From: Mollicutes bacterium Phil14
Lineage (GTDB): Bacteria > Bacillota_I > Bacilli_A > ML615J-28 > CAG-698
DNA length: 35,392 nt
Assembly: GCA_001940985.1 (NCBI GenBank)
Contig: MSHB01000022.1
Location: forward strand, 1-35,392
Direction: 5' to 3'
This document shows positions 16,233 through 25,660 of the stretch, piece by piece (position 1 is the first letter of the stretch; each line of letters begins with the position of its first letter). The notes beneath the pieces were generated by a model that was not told the DNA's origin, made no database searches, and saw nothing but the letters and a program-made list of their open reading frames with translations. Position numbers and translations under genes: made by a program.

Positions 16233-16258
16233 AAAAAAATTGGGAATAATGTCCCAAT
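16233..16258 (-). terminator. Terminator of the GH4-ABC operon
   Basis: ATTGGGA/TCCCAAT with a six-base loop, followed by seven T on the minus strand. Confidence 0.85.
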
Positions 16259-16273
16259 ATTTAAAACTGTATT

Positions 16274-17524
16274 TTAAGCTTTTCTTGATAGAACATCAAA
16301 CAAATTATTACTTGTTGAGTCCTTCAAAAAGTAATTATTATTACTTCTTATAATTGATGGCAATAGATCAATACTTCGATATCTCTTGGTAAAAACTTCT
16401 TTTTTTATATCCCCACCAAATATCATTCCAAAAATGTGTTGTGATGTTTTATGCAATGAATCATGATTTCCGCCATAATTTTCTAAATAATCTTTGGTAT
16501 AGAAATGTTCATTATATATTGGTGATATTAATACATCTGGGCCCCTATCATCAAGGCCATATTTTTTCATCATCTCATCTTTATACAGATATTTTAATAT
16601 ATAATGTTTACTTTTTAAAAGATTATCAATTTTTCTCTTTTTTTCCTTATCAAGATCTTTAATATAGTAAAGTGAGCATTCAATAGTATAAGGAAGTAGT
16701 ACCACCTCTGTATCATCTTTTACACAAGTTGCTACTTCTGCTTTGATTCCTAAAGAATTTAAATCATCTCTTAATTCATTCAAGTGACTCTTGCCAAAGA
16801 AAGGAGTCATACCATGGTCTGTGGTCAAAAGTATTATTAAATCATTGTATATTCCTTCGCTTATACAAAGTTCCTTCATTCTAACAAGTTCATTTTGAAT
16901 GTCATTTAATCTACTTATTATATCAAAAATTCTCTCTCCATATGTCTTTTTTTTGTAAAACTGCTCATAATTATTATTATGGCCTAACGAATCCAAATCA
17001 TCAATATATAAGGCCAAAAAATCAGGAAATTCCTCATACACAATTTCTTTTTCATCAATAACTATAGGTTCCTTTTTAATTATTTTTCCTAATAATTCAA
17101 ATCGGTCTTTATAATTACTATGCTCTTTAGGTGATGTAATATAATTATTATTTTTTTCTCCTCTAACACAAGGATTGTTCTCAAGCATAAATTGGTGAAT
17201 TGAAACCACAGTTTTACCATTTTTCAAAAAAAGTTGAGCGATATTTTCGGCATCAAAAGTTCTAAAATGTTTAAGAACTTTTCTTGTTTCTTTATCAAAA
17301 TGCTGATAAAAATTATGTGTTTTATTACTCCAAGCACCACATAGAATTGCACTTTGCATTGGATTTGTTATTGATATCAATCCACTATATAAATTCCTAA
17401 AAAATATACCATCATTTGCTAATTCTAAAAAACCTTTATCTAATTTATGCTTATGCAAATATTGGTAGTATGAATATGAAAAACCATCCAGGTTTATATA
17501 TATTATTTTTTTCTCTTTTTTCAT
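16274..17524 (-). CDS. Phosphodiesterase of the type I/alkaline phosphatase superfamily
   Basis: The 416-residue protein has the metal-site pattern of nucleotide pyrophosphatase/phosphodiesterase enzymes: LDGF near residue 13, a candidate nucleophile in SITNPMQSAILCGAW (about 51-65), DDLDSLGHNN near 173-182, TTDHGM near 230 and GGNHDSLHKT near 352. The region after the nucleophile, TNPMQSAIL, differs from the usual TFPNHxxxxTG. There is no signal peptide, so it acts in the cytoplasm. As last gene of the sugar operon it may release a phosphate-linked group from an imported glycan or turn over a nucleotide sugar. A gap of only five bases separates it from the GNAT gene. Confidence 0.75.
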   Translation of the reverse strand: MKKEKKIIYINLDGFSYSYYQYLHKHKLDKGFLELANDGIFFRNLYSGLISITNPMQSAILCGAWSNKTHNFYQHFDKETRKVLKHFRTFDAENIAQLFLKNGKTVVSIHQFMLENNPCVRGEKNNNYITSPKEHSNYKDRFELLGKIIKKEPIVIDEKEIVYEEFPDFLALYIDDLDSLGHNNNYEQFYKKKTYGERIFDIISRLNDIQNELVRMKELCISEGIYNDLIILLTTDHGMTPFFGKSHLNELRDDLNSLGIKAEVATCVKDDTEVVLLPYTIECSLYYIKDLDKEKKRKIDNLLKSKHYILKYLYKDEMMKKYGLDDRGPDVLISPIYNEHFYTKDYLENYGGNHDSLHKTSQHIFGMIFGGDIKKEVFTKRYRSIDLLPSIIRSNNNYFLKDSTSNNLFDVLSRKA

Positions 17525-17529
17525 AATCT

Positions 17530-18591
17530 CTATACTCTATCTATGCTAACTAATGTACTTGGTATACACAATGGAAACCATAGAACTATTAAGTTCATAT
17601 TACTTTCAATATAGTCAATACTATATATGTTACCAAATAGTATATTAATTATTTCCCTCTCACTAATATATTTTTCATTCTTTTCTTTTTTTGTTATTAC
17701 TTCTAATCCATTATTAGAATAATTTATTAATATAGTTTCATCTTTTAATTCAAATTTTAAAGAGCCAAATCTATTTCCTTTATAGGAAAATAATTTTCTG
17801 ATTATGTTGCTATAATTTATAATTTTTAAGGATACTCTGTTGCTCATAGTATACTTGTCGCAATATTCATACATTGTTTTTAGTGTTGAAAAATCAGAAT
17901 TTACATTAACGTATTCGCTATTATTTTTTAACATAATAGTTTTTATCATTTCCTCACTAGATATTTCGCCAAACATTTCAACAATTTCAAATTTGAGTTG
18001 ATCAAAAACAACAATACTACGTTTATCTTTTTGAGTTAATAAATAGATAATGTTTTGTTTACTACTTCCTTTATATATTTTCATTGCATCATATTTATTT
18101 CTACATACAGGATCATACTTTGATATTATTTCAAATTCTTTATCGCTAATATCAGTTAACTCTTTTATTTCTACCTCATCAGTATTGCACGATAAGTACT
18201 TGTTCTTTATTTTTAAAGTCCCAATAATACCTACCTTATAATAACCTAGGCGCTCATATCTTTTTTTATCTCCTATCAAATAAATAATATCGCAATCTTT
18301 TTCCAAATTTTCACTAATATATGCAAACATTTCTTGCATAATATTAGAATTTCTTTTGTCTTTTCTAACACATAAAGTTCCAATACCAAGCATTTTAACA
18401 TTTTTATACACAAGAGTTTTAGCTAAAAAGGTCCCGATAATCTCTTCGCCAATTTGATATATATAATGATATTTGTAATTTTCATCTATACTATAAATAG
18501 TTGGTTGAACTTTTCTAAAATCAATTTCAAACTGTTCATTAGCAAATTCTATGACTTTCTGATATTCTTCTTTTTTTATCTTTCTAATCAT
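17530..18591 (-). CDS. GNAT family acetyltransferase with C-terminal extension (Eis-like)
   Basis: Residues 1 to about 130 form a GNAT fold: a first strand and helix, EEIIGTFLAKTLVY, the acetyl-CoA region LCVRKDKRNSNIMQEMFAYI and the closing RYERLGYYKVG. The remaining 220 residues resemble the second acetyltransferase-like and sterol-carrier-like domains of Eis-type enzymes. The conserved pyrophosphate loop Q/RxxGxG/A reads RKDKRNSN and is degenerate. A substrate cannot be named; amino groups of sugars or small molecules are plausible given the deacetylase in the same operon. Its ATG directly follows the stop of the RDD gene. Confidence 0.7.
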   Translation of the reverse strand: MIRKIKKEEYQKVIEFANEQFEIDFRKVQPTIYSIDENYKYHYIYQIGEEIIGTFLAKTLVYKNVKMLGIGTLCVRKDKRNSNIMQEMFAYISENLEKDCDIIYLIGDKKRYERLGYYKVGIIGTLKIKNKYLSCNTDEVEIKELTDISDKEFEIISKYDPVCRNKYDAMKIYKGSSKQNIIYLLTQKDKRSIVVFDQLKFEIVEMFGEISSEEMIKTIMLKNNSEYVNVNSDFSTLKTMYEYCDKYTMSNRVSLKIINYSNIIRKLFSYKGNRFGSLKFELKDETILINYSNNGLEVITKKEKNEKYISEREIINILFGNIYSIDYIESNMNLIVLWFPLCIPSTLVSIDRV

Positions 18592-19107
18592 TCATTCACC
18601 TATAAAAGTAGTATCTTTTTCGACAATAGTGTTTGCTATTCTATCGTGGATGGTTCTAGATTCTTTTGTAAAAAGAAATATAAATGAAATAATACCAGGA
18701 ATTATTAATAATGTTTCAATAATGCCTCTTCCAACAAACTCTCTCAAAACTAATCTTGTTGGTGATATTTCACACAAATTTTCTCTATTTACCATACTGA
18801 TTGAAAAAATAAGTTTTCCCAAAGTCTTCCCTCTTCCGAAGATTGCTGGAGTGATAGTATAATATAATGTTTTTGTAAATAACAATTTCAATATAAAAAT
18901 CGTGTACAACTTAAAAACTTCTTCAATAAAAATTTCTAAATTACCATCAACATCAGGATCTAGATTTTCCATTAGTTTATTAATTTTATCCATATCTTTT
19001 GAAGTAAAAATATACCAAATGATAAATATGATTAAAAAGTCTATAAACCAAGCCCCAATTCTTCTTGGAAACGGAGCGACCTCAAAAACACTAAATTCTT
19101 TTTCCAT
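18592..19107 (-). CDS. RDD family integral membrane protein
   Basis: The 171-residue protein shows the RDD pattern: RRIGAWFIDFLIIFIIWYIF in the first membrane segment, GRGKTLGKLIFSI in the centre, and IHDRIANTIVV-like HDRIANTIVEKD at the end. Three hydrophobic segments are visible (about 18-36, 66-84, 135-150). Some RDD proteins are implicated in ion transport; most are uncharacterised. Inside this sugar operon its role is unknown. It sits eight bases after the oxidoreductase gene. Confidence 0.8.
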   Translation of the reverse strand: MEKEFSVFEVAPFPRRIGAWFIDFLIIFIIWYIFTSKDMDKINKLMENLDPDVDGNLEIFIEEVFKLYTIFILKLLFTKTLYYTITPAIFGRGKTLGKLIFSISMVNRENLCEISPTRLVLREFVGRGIIETLLIIPGIISFIFLFTKESRTIHDRIANTIVEKDTTFIGE

Positions 19108-19115
19108 AAAAACAC

Positions 19116-20354
19116 CTATTTTATTTCTTCTACTTTTCCACCATTAATTCTCGATTTTTCAGCCAAAAATGCCATAATATGAGATTCTACTGCTGATAAT
19201 AACGTAGAATTAAACTTTCCATTATTTAAGTACGCTTCCATGAAATTTATAATAAATTTTTTGTCACTTCCACCATGCCCTGTTGCGGTTGTTTCAATCT
19301 CATATTGTTTTGTTTGTTCTGTTTTAAAATTAGTTACTTCAATTAAATATGGCTTTTCGCAAGCCCTTATTTCTCCATATTGACACATAATCTTAATTGT
19401 TCTATTTATTTTTGAAGTAAATGCACTAATATTGAATGTTGCTGTTATTCCATCATCAAACTCTATTATTGTTGATTGGTGATCAACAACATTATTATCA
19501 CACCTATATACACATCTTCCATATTGACTAGCGCCTAAATATTTTCTTATTTTGTCAACACTAGACAAATCAAAAACCACAGATTTTATTTTTTGTGAAG
19601 AATATATTTTCAGTGCTGAAAATGGACACTCTTTTTCTACTTTGCAATCAATACAATAGTCAGCCATTTTTTCTTCATCAAAATTTTCCTTTTTAAATTC
19701 TGTTAGCGTCCCAAATGAAGCTATTTTTTTAGCATGTGAATTAGTTAAATATAATAAAATATCCAAGTCATGACAACTTTTCGCCAATATTAATGGGGAA
19801 GATTCTTCTGAATTTCTCCATGGACCACGAACATAACTATGAACATAATGATAATATCCAATGTTCTCATTATGCTGAATAGTGATAATCTTTCCAAGTT
19901 CATTTGTATCTATTATTTCTTTTATTTTAGTGAATAATGGTGAATGTCTTAGTACATGGCAAACAGCTATTAATTGATTGGGATATTTACTAGCCAACTC
20001 CTTCATCTTAATAACTTCCTCAATTGTAGTTGCTATCGGCTTTTCTAATATTATATCATAGCCCTTCGCTAATAATCCAGCAAATTCACGAAAATGAAGT
20101 TTATCTTGTGTTGTAATCATAACAACATCTGACAATCTATCTTTTTTCATAAATTCAATATCATCAGCAAAAATATTTTCAGTAGGAATGTTATATTTAT
20201 CTTTTACCATCTTTTGTTTTTCTAAATCAGGTTCAGCAACTGCTACTAATCTATACTTACCACTATAATATTCTTCTAATGCGTTAAGGTAGGCGTTTGC
20301 ACGCCCACCCAGTCCAACAATAGATAAAGTAATTATATCTTTCGATATTCTCAT
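19116..20354 (-). CDS. Gfo/Idh/MocA family oxidoreductase with a cysteine cluster
   Basis: The 412-residue protein has an N-terminal Rossmann fold (SIVGLGGRANAYLNAL, a nucleotide-binding variant with GLGGR) and the family's EKPIA motif (about residue 105). The substrate domain has HDLDILLYL. An insert carries CIDCKVEKECPFSA (about 239-252) and YGRCVYRCDNNVVDHQ (about 285-300), giving five or six cysteines that may bind a metal. Such enzymes oxidise or reduce sugars and inositols with NAD(P). The context suggests it acts on the sugar released by the GH4 enzyme. The start codon overlaps the stop of the binding-protein gene by one base (TAATG). Confidence 0.85.
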   Translation of the reverse strand: MRISKDIITLSIVGLGGRANAYLNALEEYYSGKYRLVAVAEPDLEKQKMVKDKYNIPTENIFADDIEFMKKDRLSDVVMITTQDKLHFREFAGLLAKGYDIILEKPIATTIEEVIKMKELASKYPNQLIAVCHVLRHSPLFTKIKEIIDTNELGKIITIQHNENIGYYHYVHSYVRGPWRNSEESSPLILAKSCHDLDILLYLTNSHAKKIASFGTLTEFKKENFDEEKMADYCIDCKVEKECPFSALKIYSSQKIKSVVFDLSSVDKIRKYLGASQYGRCVYRCDNNVVDHQSTIIEFDDGITATFNISAFTSKINRTIKIMCQYGEIRACEKPYLIEVTNFKTEQTKQYEIETTATGHGGSDKKFIINFMEAYLNNGKFNSTLLSAVESHIMAFLAEKSRINGGKVEEIK

Positions 20355-21754
20355 TACTTATTAGCCTCGATTTCATACTTAGCTTCAGATATCAATTCTT
20401 TTACGATATCATCAATAGATTTATTTGGTTCTGACCAAATTTGCTTTGCATATTCATTAACTTTTTTGTCAACAGCAGTCTTTGCTTTTCCTTGAGGAGA
20501 GCGAATACCAAACTTCATATATTCACCAGCTGTTTTCATCATTGGAGTTTTTTCATATACATCTTCTAATGCAGCTTCATTAACTGCTTTTGAATTTACT
20601 GGTAAATACCCAGTTTGTGAACACATATATGCTACTTGTGCAGGTTGAGTTAACCATCTTAAGAAATCAGCAGCAGCTTCTTGTTCTTCAATAGGTTTAT
20701 TGTCAAGAATAATAATTCCTGATCCACCTTGGTTAGTAAAGAATACTTCTTTTTTAGGAAATGGTAAGACTTCAATTTCAAAATTACCTTCTTTAGCTTT
20801 TTCAGTCATTGTTTTCAAATTAGAAGAAGTTGTAAAAATCATTCCAACTTTTCCTGTATAGAATTCTGATGTAATAATACTTCCATGATTAGCTCTTGAA
20901 TTAGGATTTCTCATAGCATTTTCTGTTACTAATGACTTCCAGAATGCAAGACCAGTTTTAATTTTATCATTCTTATCAAATTCGATATCTGTAATATTAT
21001 CATTGTATAATCTTCCATTTTGTTGGAACATCATACCAATTGGGTCAACGCTTGAAGTTGCAAATCCATAAACACTATTCTCATCATTATTTGCATCAAT
21101 CTTAGTTACTCCTTTTGCTATCTTCAAGAATTCAGACCAAGTCCAATTTGATTCTTCAGGTTTGTTAATGATTGATTCTGGAGTTGGAAGTGTAAATCCT
21201 GATTTTTCAACAAGTGTCTTGTTAACTACTAAAATATTACTCGCACTTGGGAAATAAGGATTTAACATAAATTTACCATTATATAATGAATATTGTAATA
21301 GTCCTTGGTTCAATCCTCTAATTTCATCATATGTAAATACTGTTCTTAAGTCAATTGCTTTTGATTCGTATAGCGGAACAGATGAAACACCAACAGCGGA
21401 AATAACTGGGTTATTCTTTGCCAAAATTGCAGCTTGCAATTTTGTATTCAATGCATTACTACCACCTTGATACTCAACAACGACAGAAATATTTTTACCT
21501 GGATATGTTGTTGCTTGGAAATTATTATAAAGCTCAGCAAGTTTTCCAATAGATGCTCCCATAGAAGATGTGGCTGAATTTGGTATCCACATCTTAATCT
21601 CAACAGGTTTTTCATGTTTTGCTTCTAAAATAGTCCATTCCATATCTTCTGGATAAAGAACATTGTCTTTTTCTTTAGCTGGTTCCTTTTCTTTACAACC
21701 GATAAATGCAAATGCACAAACTAATAAAACTAATAAACTAATAATTTTTTTCAT
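20354..21754 (-). CDS. Extracellular solute-binding lipoprotein of a sugar ABC transporter (family 1)
   Basis: The 466-residue lipoprotein begins MKKIISLLVLLVCAFAFIGC; the lipobox FIGC puts the lipid anchor on C20. The mature part has the family 1 fold, with WIPNSATSSMGASIGKLAELYNNFQ near the start, NPYFPSASNILVVNKTL in the middle and RWLTQPAQVAYMCSQTGYLPVN near the end. It captures an oligosaccharide outside the membrane for the permease pair encoded upstream. ATG 21754 is chosen because AAAGGAAAA precedes it and the signal peptide starts there; an ATG at 21775 overlaps the permease stop and lacks a ribosome site. Confidence 0.93.
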   Translation of the reverse strand: MKKIISLLVLLVCAFAFIGCKEKEPAKEKDNVLYPEDMEWTILEAKHEKPVEIKMWIPNSATSSMGASIGKLAELYNNFQATTYPGKNISVVVEYQGGSNALNTKLQAAILAKNNPVISAVGVSSVPLYESKAIDLRTVFTYDEIRGLNQGLLQYSLYNGKFMLNPYFPSASNILVVNKTLVEKSGFTLPTPESIINKPEESNWTWSEFLKIAKGVTKIDANNDENSVYGFATSSVDPIGMMFQQNGRLYNDNITDIEFDKNDKIKTGLAFWKSLVTENAMRNPNSRANHGSIITSEFYTGKVGMIFTTSSNLKTMTEKAKEGNFEIEVLPFPKKEVFFTNQGGSGIIILDNKPIEEQEAAADFLRWLTQPAQVAYMCSQTGYLPVNSKAVNEAALEDVYEKTPMMKTAGEYMKFGIRSPQGKAKTAVDKKVNEYAKQIWSEPNKSIDDIVKELISEAKYEIEANK

Positions 21755-21771
21755 TTTCTTTTTCCTTTCTC

Positions 21772-22710
21772 TCATTTACTAATTTTGTTTTTATTACTAC
21801 CACCGACCATCGCCATCTTCACTTGTTTACTTGCAAAAATATAAACTAGCATAATAGGCGCCAATTGAATCATTGTTCCTGCCATTACGATATTCCATTC
21901 AGGAACCCCATCTTCTACTTGAAGTAACCCCCTTAGTGCTACCGGTAACGTTCTTAAACTTTCAGAATTTGTCATTACCAATACCCAATAATATTCATTC
22001 CAATTGCTAATAAAAGTTACAAGCAAATGTGTAATCATTACTGGTGCCACCATAGGTATCATGATTTTTAACATTATTGTTCTGTTCTTTGCCTTATCCA
22101 TCTTTGCTGACTCAATCACTTCTTTTGGAATTTGTTTGAATGCTCCCATAAACATATAAATTCCGAACATTGAAAATAATGATGGTAGTATTAGTCCACC
22201 CCATGTGTCAACCAAACCCATTTTACTATAGAAGAAATATACTGGTATTAAAGTAGCCTCTGCTGGAAGCATCATACCTAAATATTTTGTTGCCCAAAGA
22301 AATTTCTTTCCTTTAAACTCCATAGTTGCAAAGCCATACGCAGCTGGAATAATTGTAAAATATTGTAATGTCAATACCAAAACTGAATACTTAATTGAAT
22401 TTCCTACATAGTGAACTATTTGGGCTTGTCTCCATGCATAAACATAATTTTGCCATTGAGGATGTTTTACAATCAATCCTGGATCAAACGATAATGCATC
22501 TATTAATGGTCTTAATGACATTGATGCCATCCATACAAATGGATAAACAAAGAACAACCCAACTGCAATTAACAATAAATAATTTAAAATTTTTAGTACG
22601 TATTTAACCCTTTTTTTAATTTTTACTAGAAACAGATATTTGTTTTTTTCCTCCAGATGTTTAGCCGAATATGCATCTGTAGCAAACGATAATTTTTTTT
22701 CATCTAACAT
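21772..22710 (-). CDS. Sugar ABC transporter permease, MalG/LacG type
   Basis: The 312-residue inner-membrane subunit has six predicted helices, starting YVLKILNYLLLIAVGLFFVYPF. The EAA loop that contacts the ATPase reads EVIESAKMDKAKNRTIMLKI (about 192-211). The N-terminal 35 residues are cytoplasmic and charged. It follows the MalF-like gene by two bases and precedes the binding-protein gene, the usual order for CUT1 transporters. It imports an oligosaccharide together with the MalF-like partner. Confidence 0.93.
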   Translation of the reverse strand: MLDEKKLSFATDAYSAKHLEEKNKYLFLVKIKKRVKYVLKILNYLLLIAVGLFFVYPFVWMASMSLRPLIDALSFDPGLIVKHPQWQNYVYAWRQAQIVHYVGNSIKYSVLVLTLQYFTIIPAAYGFATMEFKGKKFLWATKYLGMMLPAEATLIPVYFFYSKMGLVDTWGGLILPSLFSMFGIYMFMGAFKQIPKEVIESAKMDKAKNRTIMLKIMIPMVAPVMITHLLVTFISNWNEYYWVLVMTNSESLRTLPVALRGLLQVEDGVPEWNIVMAGTMIQLAPIMLVYIFASKQVKMAMVGGSNKNKISK

Positions 22711-22712
22711 AA

Positions 22713-23846
22713 TCAGTTCTCCGATTTCTTATTGAAAAATCTATATGCCACAAAAGTAAACACAGAAATAATAATTGTTAAAACTACTGCACCGGCCATT
22801 GCAAATCCATAGTTAAATTTTACTCTACCTGCATTATATATCCAATAACCTAAAACCATTGAAGAACCTCTTGGCCCACCCTGTGTCATTAAATCTATTG
22901 CAGCGAATGATTTGAATGAATTAATAAATTTCATTATAAATACAAATACTAATGTTTCAGACAAAAGCGGAACTGTTATTTTTCTAAAAACTGTAAAACT
23001 ATTTGCTTTGTCAAGTTTTGCTGCTTCATATACATATGGAGGAATTGCTTGTAGTCCCGCTATAATAATTAATACATAATATCCAATTGATTTCCAAACT
23101 GTTACAAAAGCAACAGAAAATAATGAGGTGCTTGTGTTCATAAGCCAATTTGGACCTTGTATACCAAAAATACTTAATATTTGATTTATGATACCTTTGG
23201 GATCCAACATTAATATCCAAAGAATTGATACAGAAACCATAGAAGCAATATGTGGCGTAAAAACCATAGTTTGTGACAAATTATGAATCTTTGTATTTTT
23301 ACTTAACCAAGTTGCCATTAAAACCGTTATTACCATAAGTAGTATAACAGTAAAAAAAGCAAATATTATTGTATTAACAATAGCCTTCACAAATTCTGTA
23401 TCTCTTGTAAAAATCATCTCATAATTCCAAAAACCTTTAAAAGAAGAATCCCAAATGCTAACTAAATCAACTTTAAATAAAGAACCTATTATCATAAAGA
23501 TTGCAGGTAATATTGTAAAGAATATTGCTCCAAACGCAGCTGGAATCATATATATATAAGCTGGATTAAGCTTTTTAAATATTTTAGCTTCTAGTTTATC
23601 CATTTTCTTTAATCTTTCGCATCTTTTGATATCCAATCTTATTTTTTGATAATCCCTATATGCTTCAATTTCTTCTGAATTCAATGATTTTTTATAATCA
23701 TTTAACTCTGTTTTTAGTTCACTTATTCTAGTTTTTAGTCTTTCCTTTTCATCTTGAGATTTTGCTTTTTTAATTACAAGTTTCAATTCATCAATAGCAT
23801 CGCAAAACTCATTATATTTCTTTCCAACAAGCTTTAAATCTGTCAT
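22713..23846 (-). CDS. Sugar ABC transporter permease, MalF/LacF type, with N-terminal coiled coil
   Basis: The 377-residue permease has a normal six-helix core from about residue 95 (YIYMIPAAFGAIFFTILP onward) with the EAA loop YEAAKLDKANSFTVFRKI. Unusually, about 90 residues precede the first helix. They are almost all Lys, Glu, Asp, Leu and Ile in heptad-like order (ELKLVIKKAKSQDEKERL and following) and probably form a cytoplasmic coiled coil. Typical LacF-type proteins have far shorter N-termini. The reading frame begins 35 bases inside the end of the ATPase gene; GAGGTAG upstream supports ATG 23846. Confidence 0.92.
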   Translation of the reverse strand: MTDLKLVGKKYNEFCDAIDELKLVIKKAKSQDEKERLKTRISELKTELNDYKKSLNSEEIEAYRDYQKIRLDIKRCERLKKMDKLEAKIFKKLNPAYIYMIPAAFGAIFFTILPAIFMIIGSLFKVDLVSIWDSSFKGFWNYEMIFTRDTEFVKAIVNTIIFAFFTVILLMVITVLMATWLSKNTKIHNLSQTMVFTPHIASMVSVSILWILMLDPKGIINQILSIFGIQGPNWLMNTSTSLFSVAFVTVWKSIGYYVLIIIAGLQAIPPYVYEAAKLDKANSFTVFRKITVPLLSETLVFVFIMKFINSFKSFAAIDLMTQGGPRGSSMVLGYWIYNAGRVKFNYGFAMAGAVVLTIIISVFTFVAYRFFNKKSEN

Positions 23847-24915
23847 ATGCTACCTCAATTTCATTTTGATCATATACTCTATTGTCACAACTATCAAACA
23901 CATAAATGTTTTCTTTTTTAATAATAAAATTAATCTTAGTATTTACTTTTCTACTATTCTTTGACAATTCCTTAACGAAAGCAGTTGTACCTTTGAAATC
24001 TACTAAATATAAAAATTCAGATCCGTGATTTTCAAAGCTTAATATAGTTGTTTCTACAAATATTGCATTTTCTTCGTTTTCATTTTCTTCAACAAATTCA
24101 ACATCTCTTGGCCTAAAACCAATACTATATTCTTCATCTATTCTAATTATATTCATACCTGGATCACCAATAAACTTAGCAACAAACACACAATTAGGAT
24201 TATTATGAATTTCTGATGGAGATCCTTGTTGCTTAATAATACCTTCATTCATGACTATAATATTATCTCCCATTGTCATAGCCTCAATTTGATCATGAGT
24301 TACATAAACAAAAGTTGATGCTAATCTTTGATGCAATTGAATTAACTCTGTTCTCATCTCAGAACGTAATTTTGCATCCAAATTAGATAAAGGTTCATCC
24401 ATTAAGAAGCATTGAGGAGTTTTCGATATTGCTCTTGCAAGAGCAACACGTTGACGTTGACCACCAGAAAGGTTTGCGGGTTTTCTATCTTGATACTCCT
24501 CTAATCCAACAATTTTAAGTGATTCTGATACTCTCTCTTTAATCTCAAATTTAGGAATTCTAGCATTGAGCAATCCAAATTCAATATTTTCTTTTACTGT
24601 CATATGAGGATATAAGGCATAGTTTTGAAAAACCATTGCCAACCCTCTATCTCCAGGCTCTAAGTTTGTAACATCAATATCTCCTATCTTAATAGTACCT
24701 GATGTAATCTCTTCTAATCCTGCAATCATTCTAAGTAAAGTTGTTTTTCCGCAACCACTTGGACCAACTAAAATTGTGAAACTTCCTGTTGGTATTTTTA
24801 TACTAACATTGTTTACAGCTTTTTTTCCTTCTAGCAAATCTTTATTTAACTTCTTTTTTTTCTTTAAACTTATGCCATAAATTTTAATGACATTTATAAG
24901 TTCTATATCAGCCAT
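23812..24915 (-). CDS. Sugar ABC transporter ATPase, MsmK/UgpC type
   Basis: The 367-residue subunit powers the permease pair. Visible motifs are Walker A GPSGCGKTT (51-59), Q-loop FQNYALYPHMTV, signature LSGGQRQRVALARA, Walker B CFLMDEPLSNLD and the H-loop THDQIEAM. A TOBE-like domain follows from about residue 265 (IGFRPRDVEFV). Between the first strand and Walker A is a basic insert of about 15 residues (LKKKKKLNKDLLEGKK) not usual in MsmK. Because the ATPase sits inside this operon it is probably dedicated, although many Firmicutes share one MsmK among several transporters. Confidence 0.93.
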   Translation of the reverse strand: MADIELINVIKIYGISLKKKKKLNKDLLEGKKAVNNVSIKIPTGSFTILVGPSGCGKTTLLRMIAGLEEITSGTIKIGDIDVTNLEPGDRGLAMVFQNYALYPHMTVKENIEFGLLNARIPKFEIKERVSESLKIVGLEEYQDRKPANLSGGQRQRVALARAISKTPQCFLMDEPLSNLDAKLRSEMRTELIQLHQRLASTFVYVTHDQIEAMTMGDNIIVMNEGIIKQQGSPSEIHNNPNCVFVAKFIGDPGMNIIRIDEEYSIGFRPRDVEFVEENENEENAIFVETTILSFENHGSEFLYLVDFKGTTAFVKELSKNSRKVNTKINFIIKKENIYVFDSCDNRVYDQNEIEVAYDRFKACWKEI

Positions 24916-24916
24916 A

Positions 24917-25660
24917 CTATTTTCTCTCCAAATCTTTATAACTTATCAGTTCTACATTATATTCCTTTAAGAAATCTTTAATATCACTAGCTGCTAATAC
25001 TGCCTCTTCTAATAGTCGGGAACTATTATATGAAGATATATCTAATAGTTCTTCACTAATATATCCAGGATGAACCATCAACTCCACGATTTCTTTACTA
25101 ATATTATCAATTATAATACTTTTAAATTTTTCCTTTAATATATCTAAAGTATCATTCTTTAGCACCTTAAATCGTTTTTCAAAATAAGCAGCCTTGAAAA
25201 ATTTATTATCATACCCTCTAACTGGTATTTCTTCTTCTTCAGACAACTTAATTACTTGTTTCCTAACTTTCTCAGATACCTGATGAATATAGAGATGTGA
25301 ATCTAAATGTGTTGGCTTTCTTTTGTTCAATAGCACAAACTTATCATATTGAGCCCTTATTTCATTATATATTTCACTGTCTTCATAAATATCATCGCTA
25401 CTCAAATCTTTTGGCTTAATAAAATGACCATTTTTCAATAAACTTTTGCAATCAGTTAGAGGTTTACCTAATGTAATATTAATATGCAGACCAACATTCA
25501 AATCAGGATTTTTTTCTATCAATGATGAAGCCAATTCTGTCGCACTAGTATTCATCATTTGAGTTGTAGATGTTACTACCCCATTTATAATGCAATCATA
25601 TATGCCATATGTAACAGAGTTCGTTAAGCCAAAATCATCAGCATTAATAATTAACTTCAT
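24917..25660 (-). CDS. ChbG/YdjC family carbohydrate deacetylase
   Basis: The 247-residue protein has the divalent metal site of the family: INADDFG near residue 5-11, VGLHINIT near 57-64, HLDSHLYIH near 118-126 and ELMVHPGY near 197. ChbG removes one acetyl group from chito-oligosaccharides such as diacetylchitobiose, or their 6-phosphates, in the cytoplasm. Here it may deacetylate the imported sugar before the GH4 enzyme acts. ATG 25660 overlaps the GH4 stop by four bases (ATGA) and has GGGAG upstream, so the two are translationally coupled. Confidence 0.9.
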   Translation of the reverse strand: MKLIINADDFGLTNSVTYGIYDCIINGVVTSTTQMMNTSATELASSLIEKNPDLNVGLHINITLGKPLTDCKSLLKNGHFIKPKDLSSDDIYEDSEIYNEIRAQYDKFVLLNKRKPTHLDSHLYIHQVSEKVRKQVIKLSEEEEIPVRGYDNKFFKAAYFEKRFKVLKNDTLDILKEKFKSIIIDNISKEIVELMVHPGYISEELLDISSYNSSRLLEEAVLAASDIKDFLKEYNVELISYKDLERK

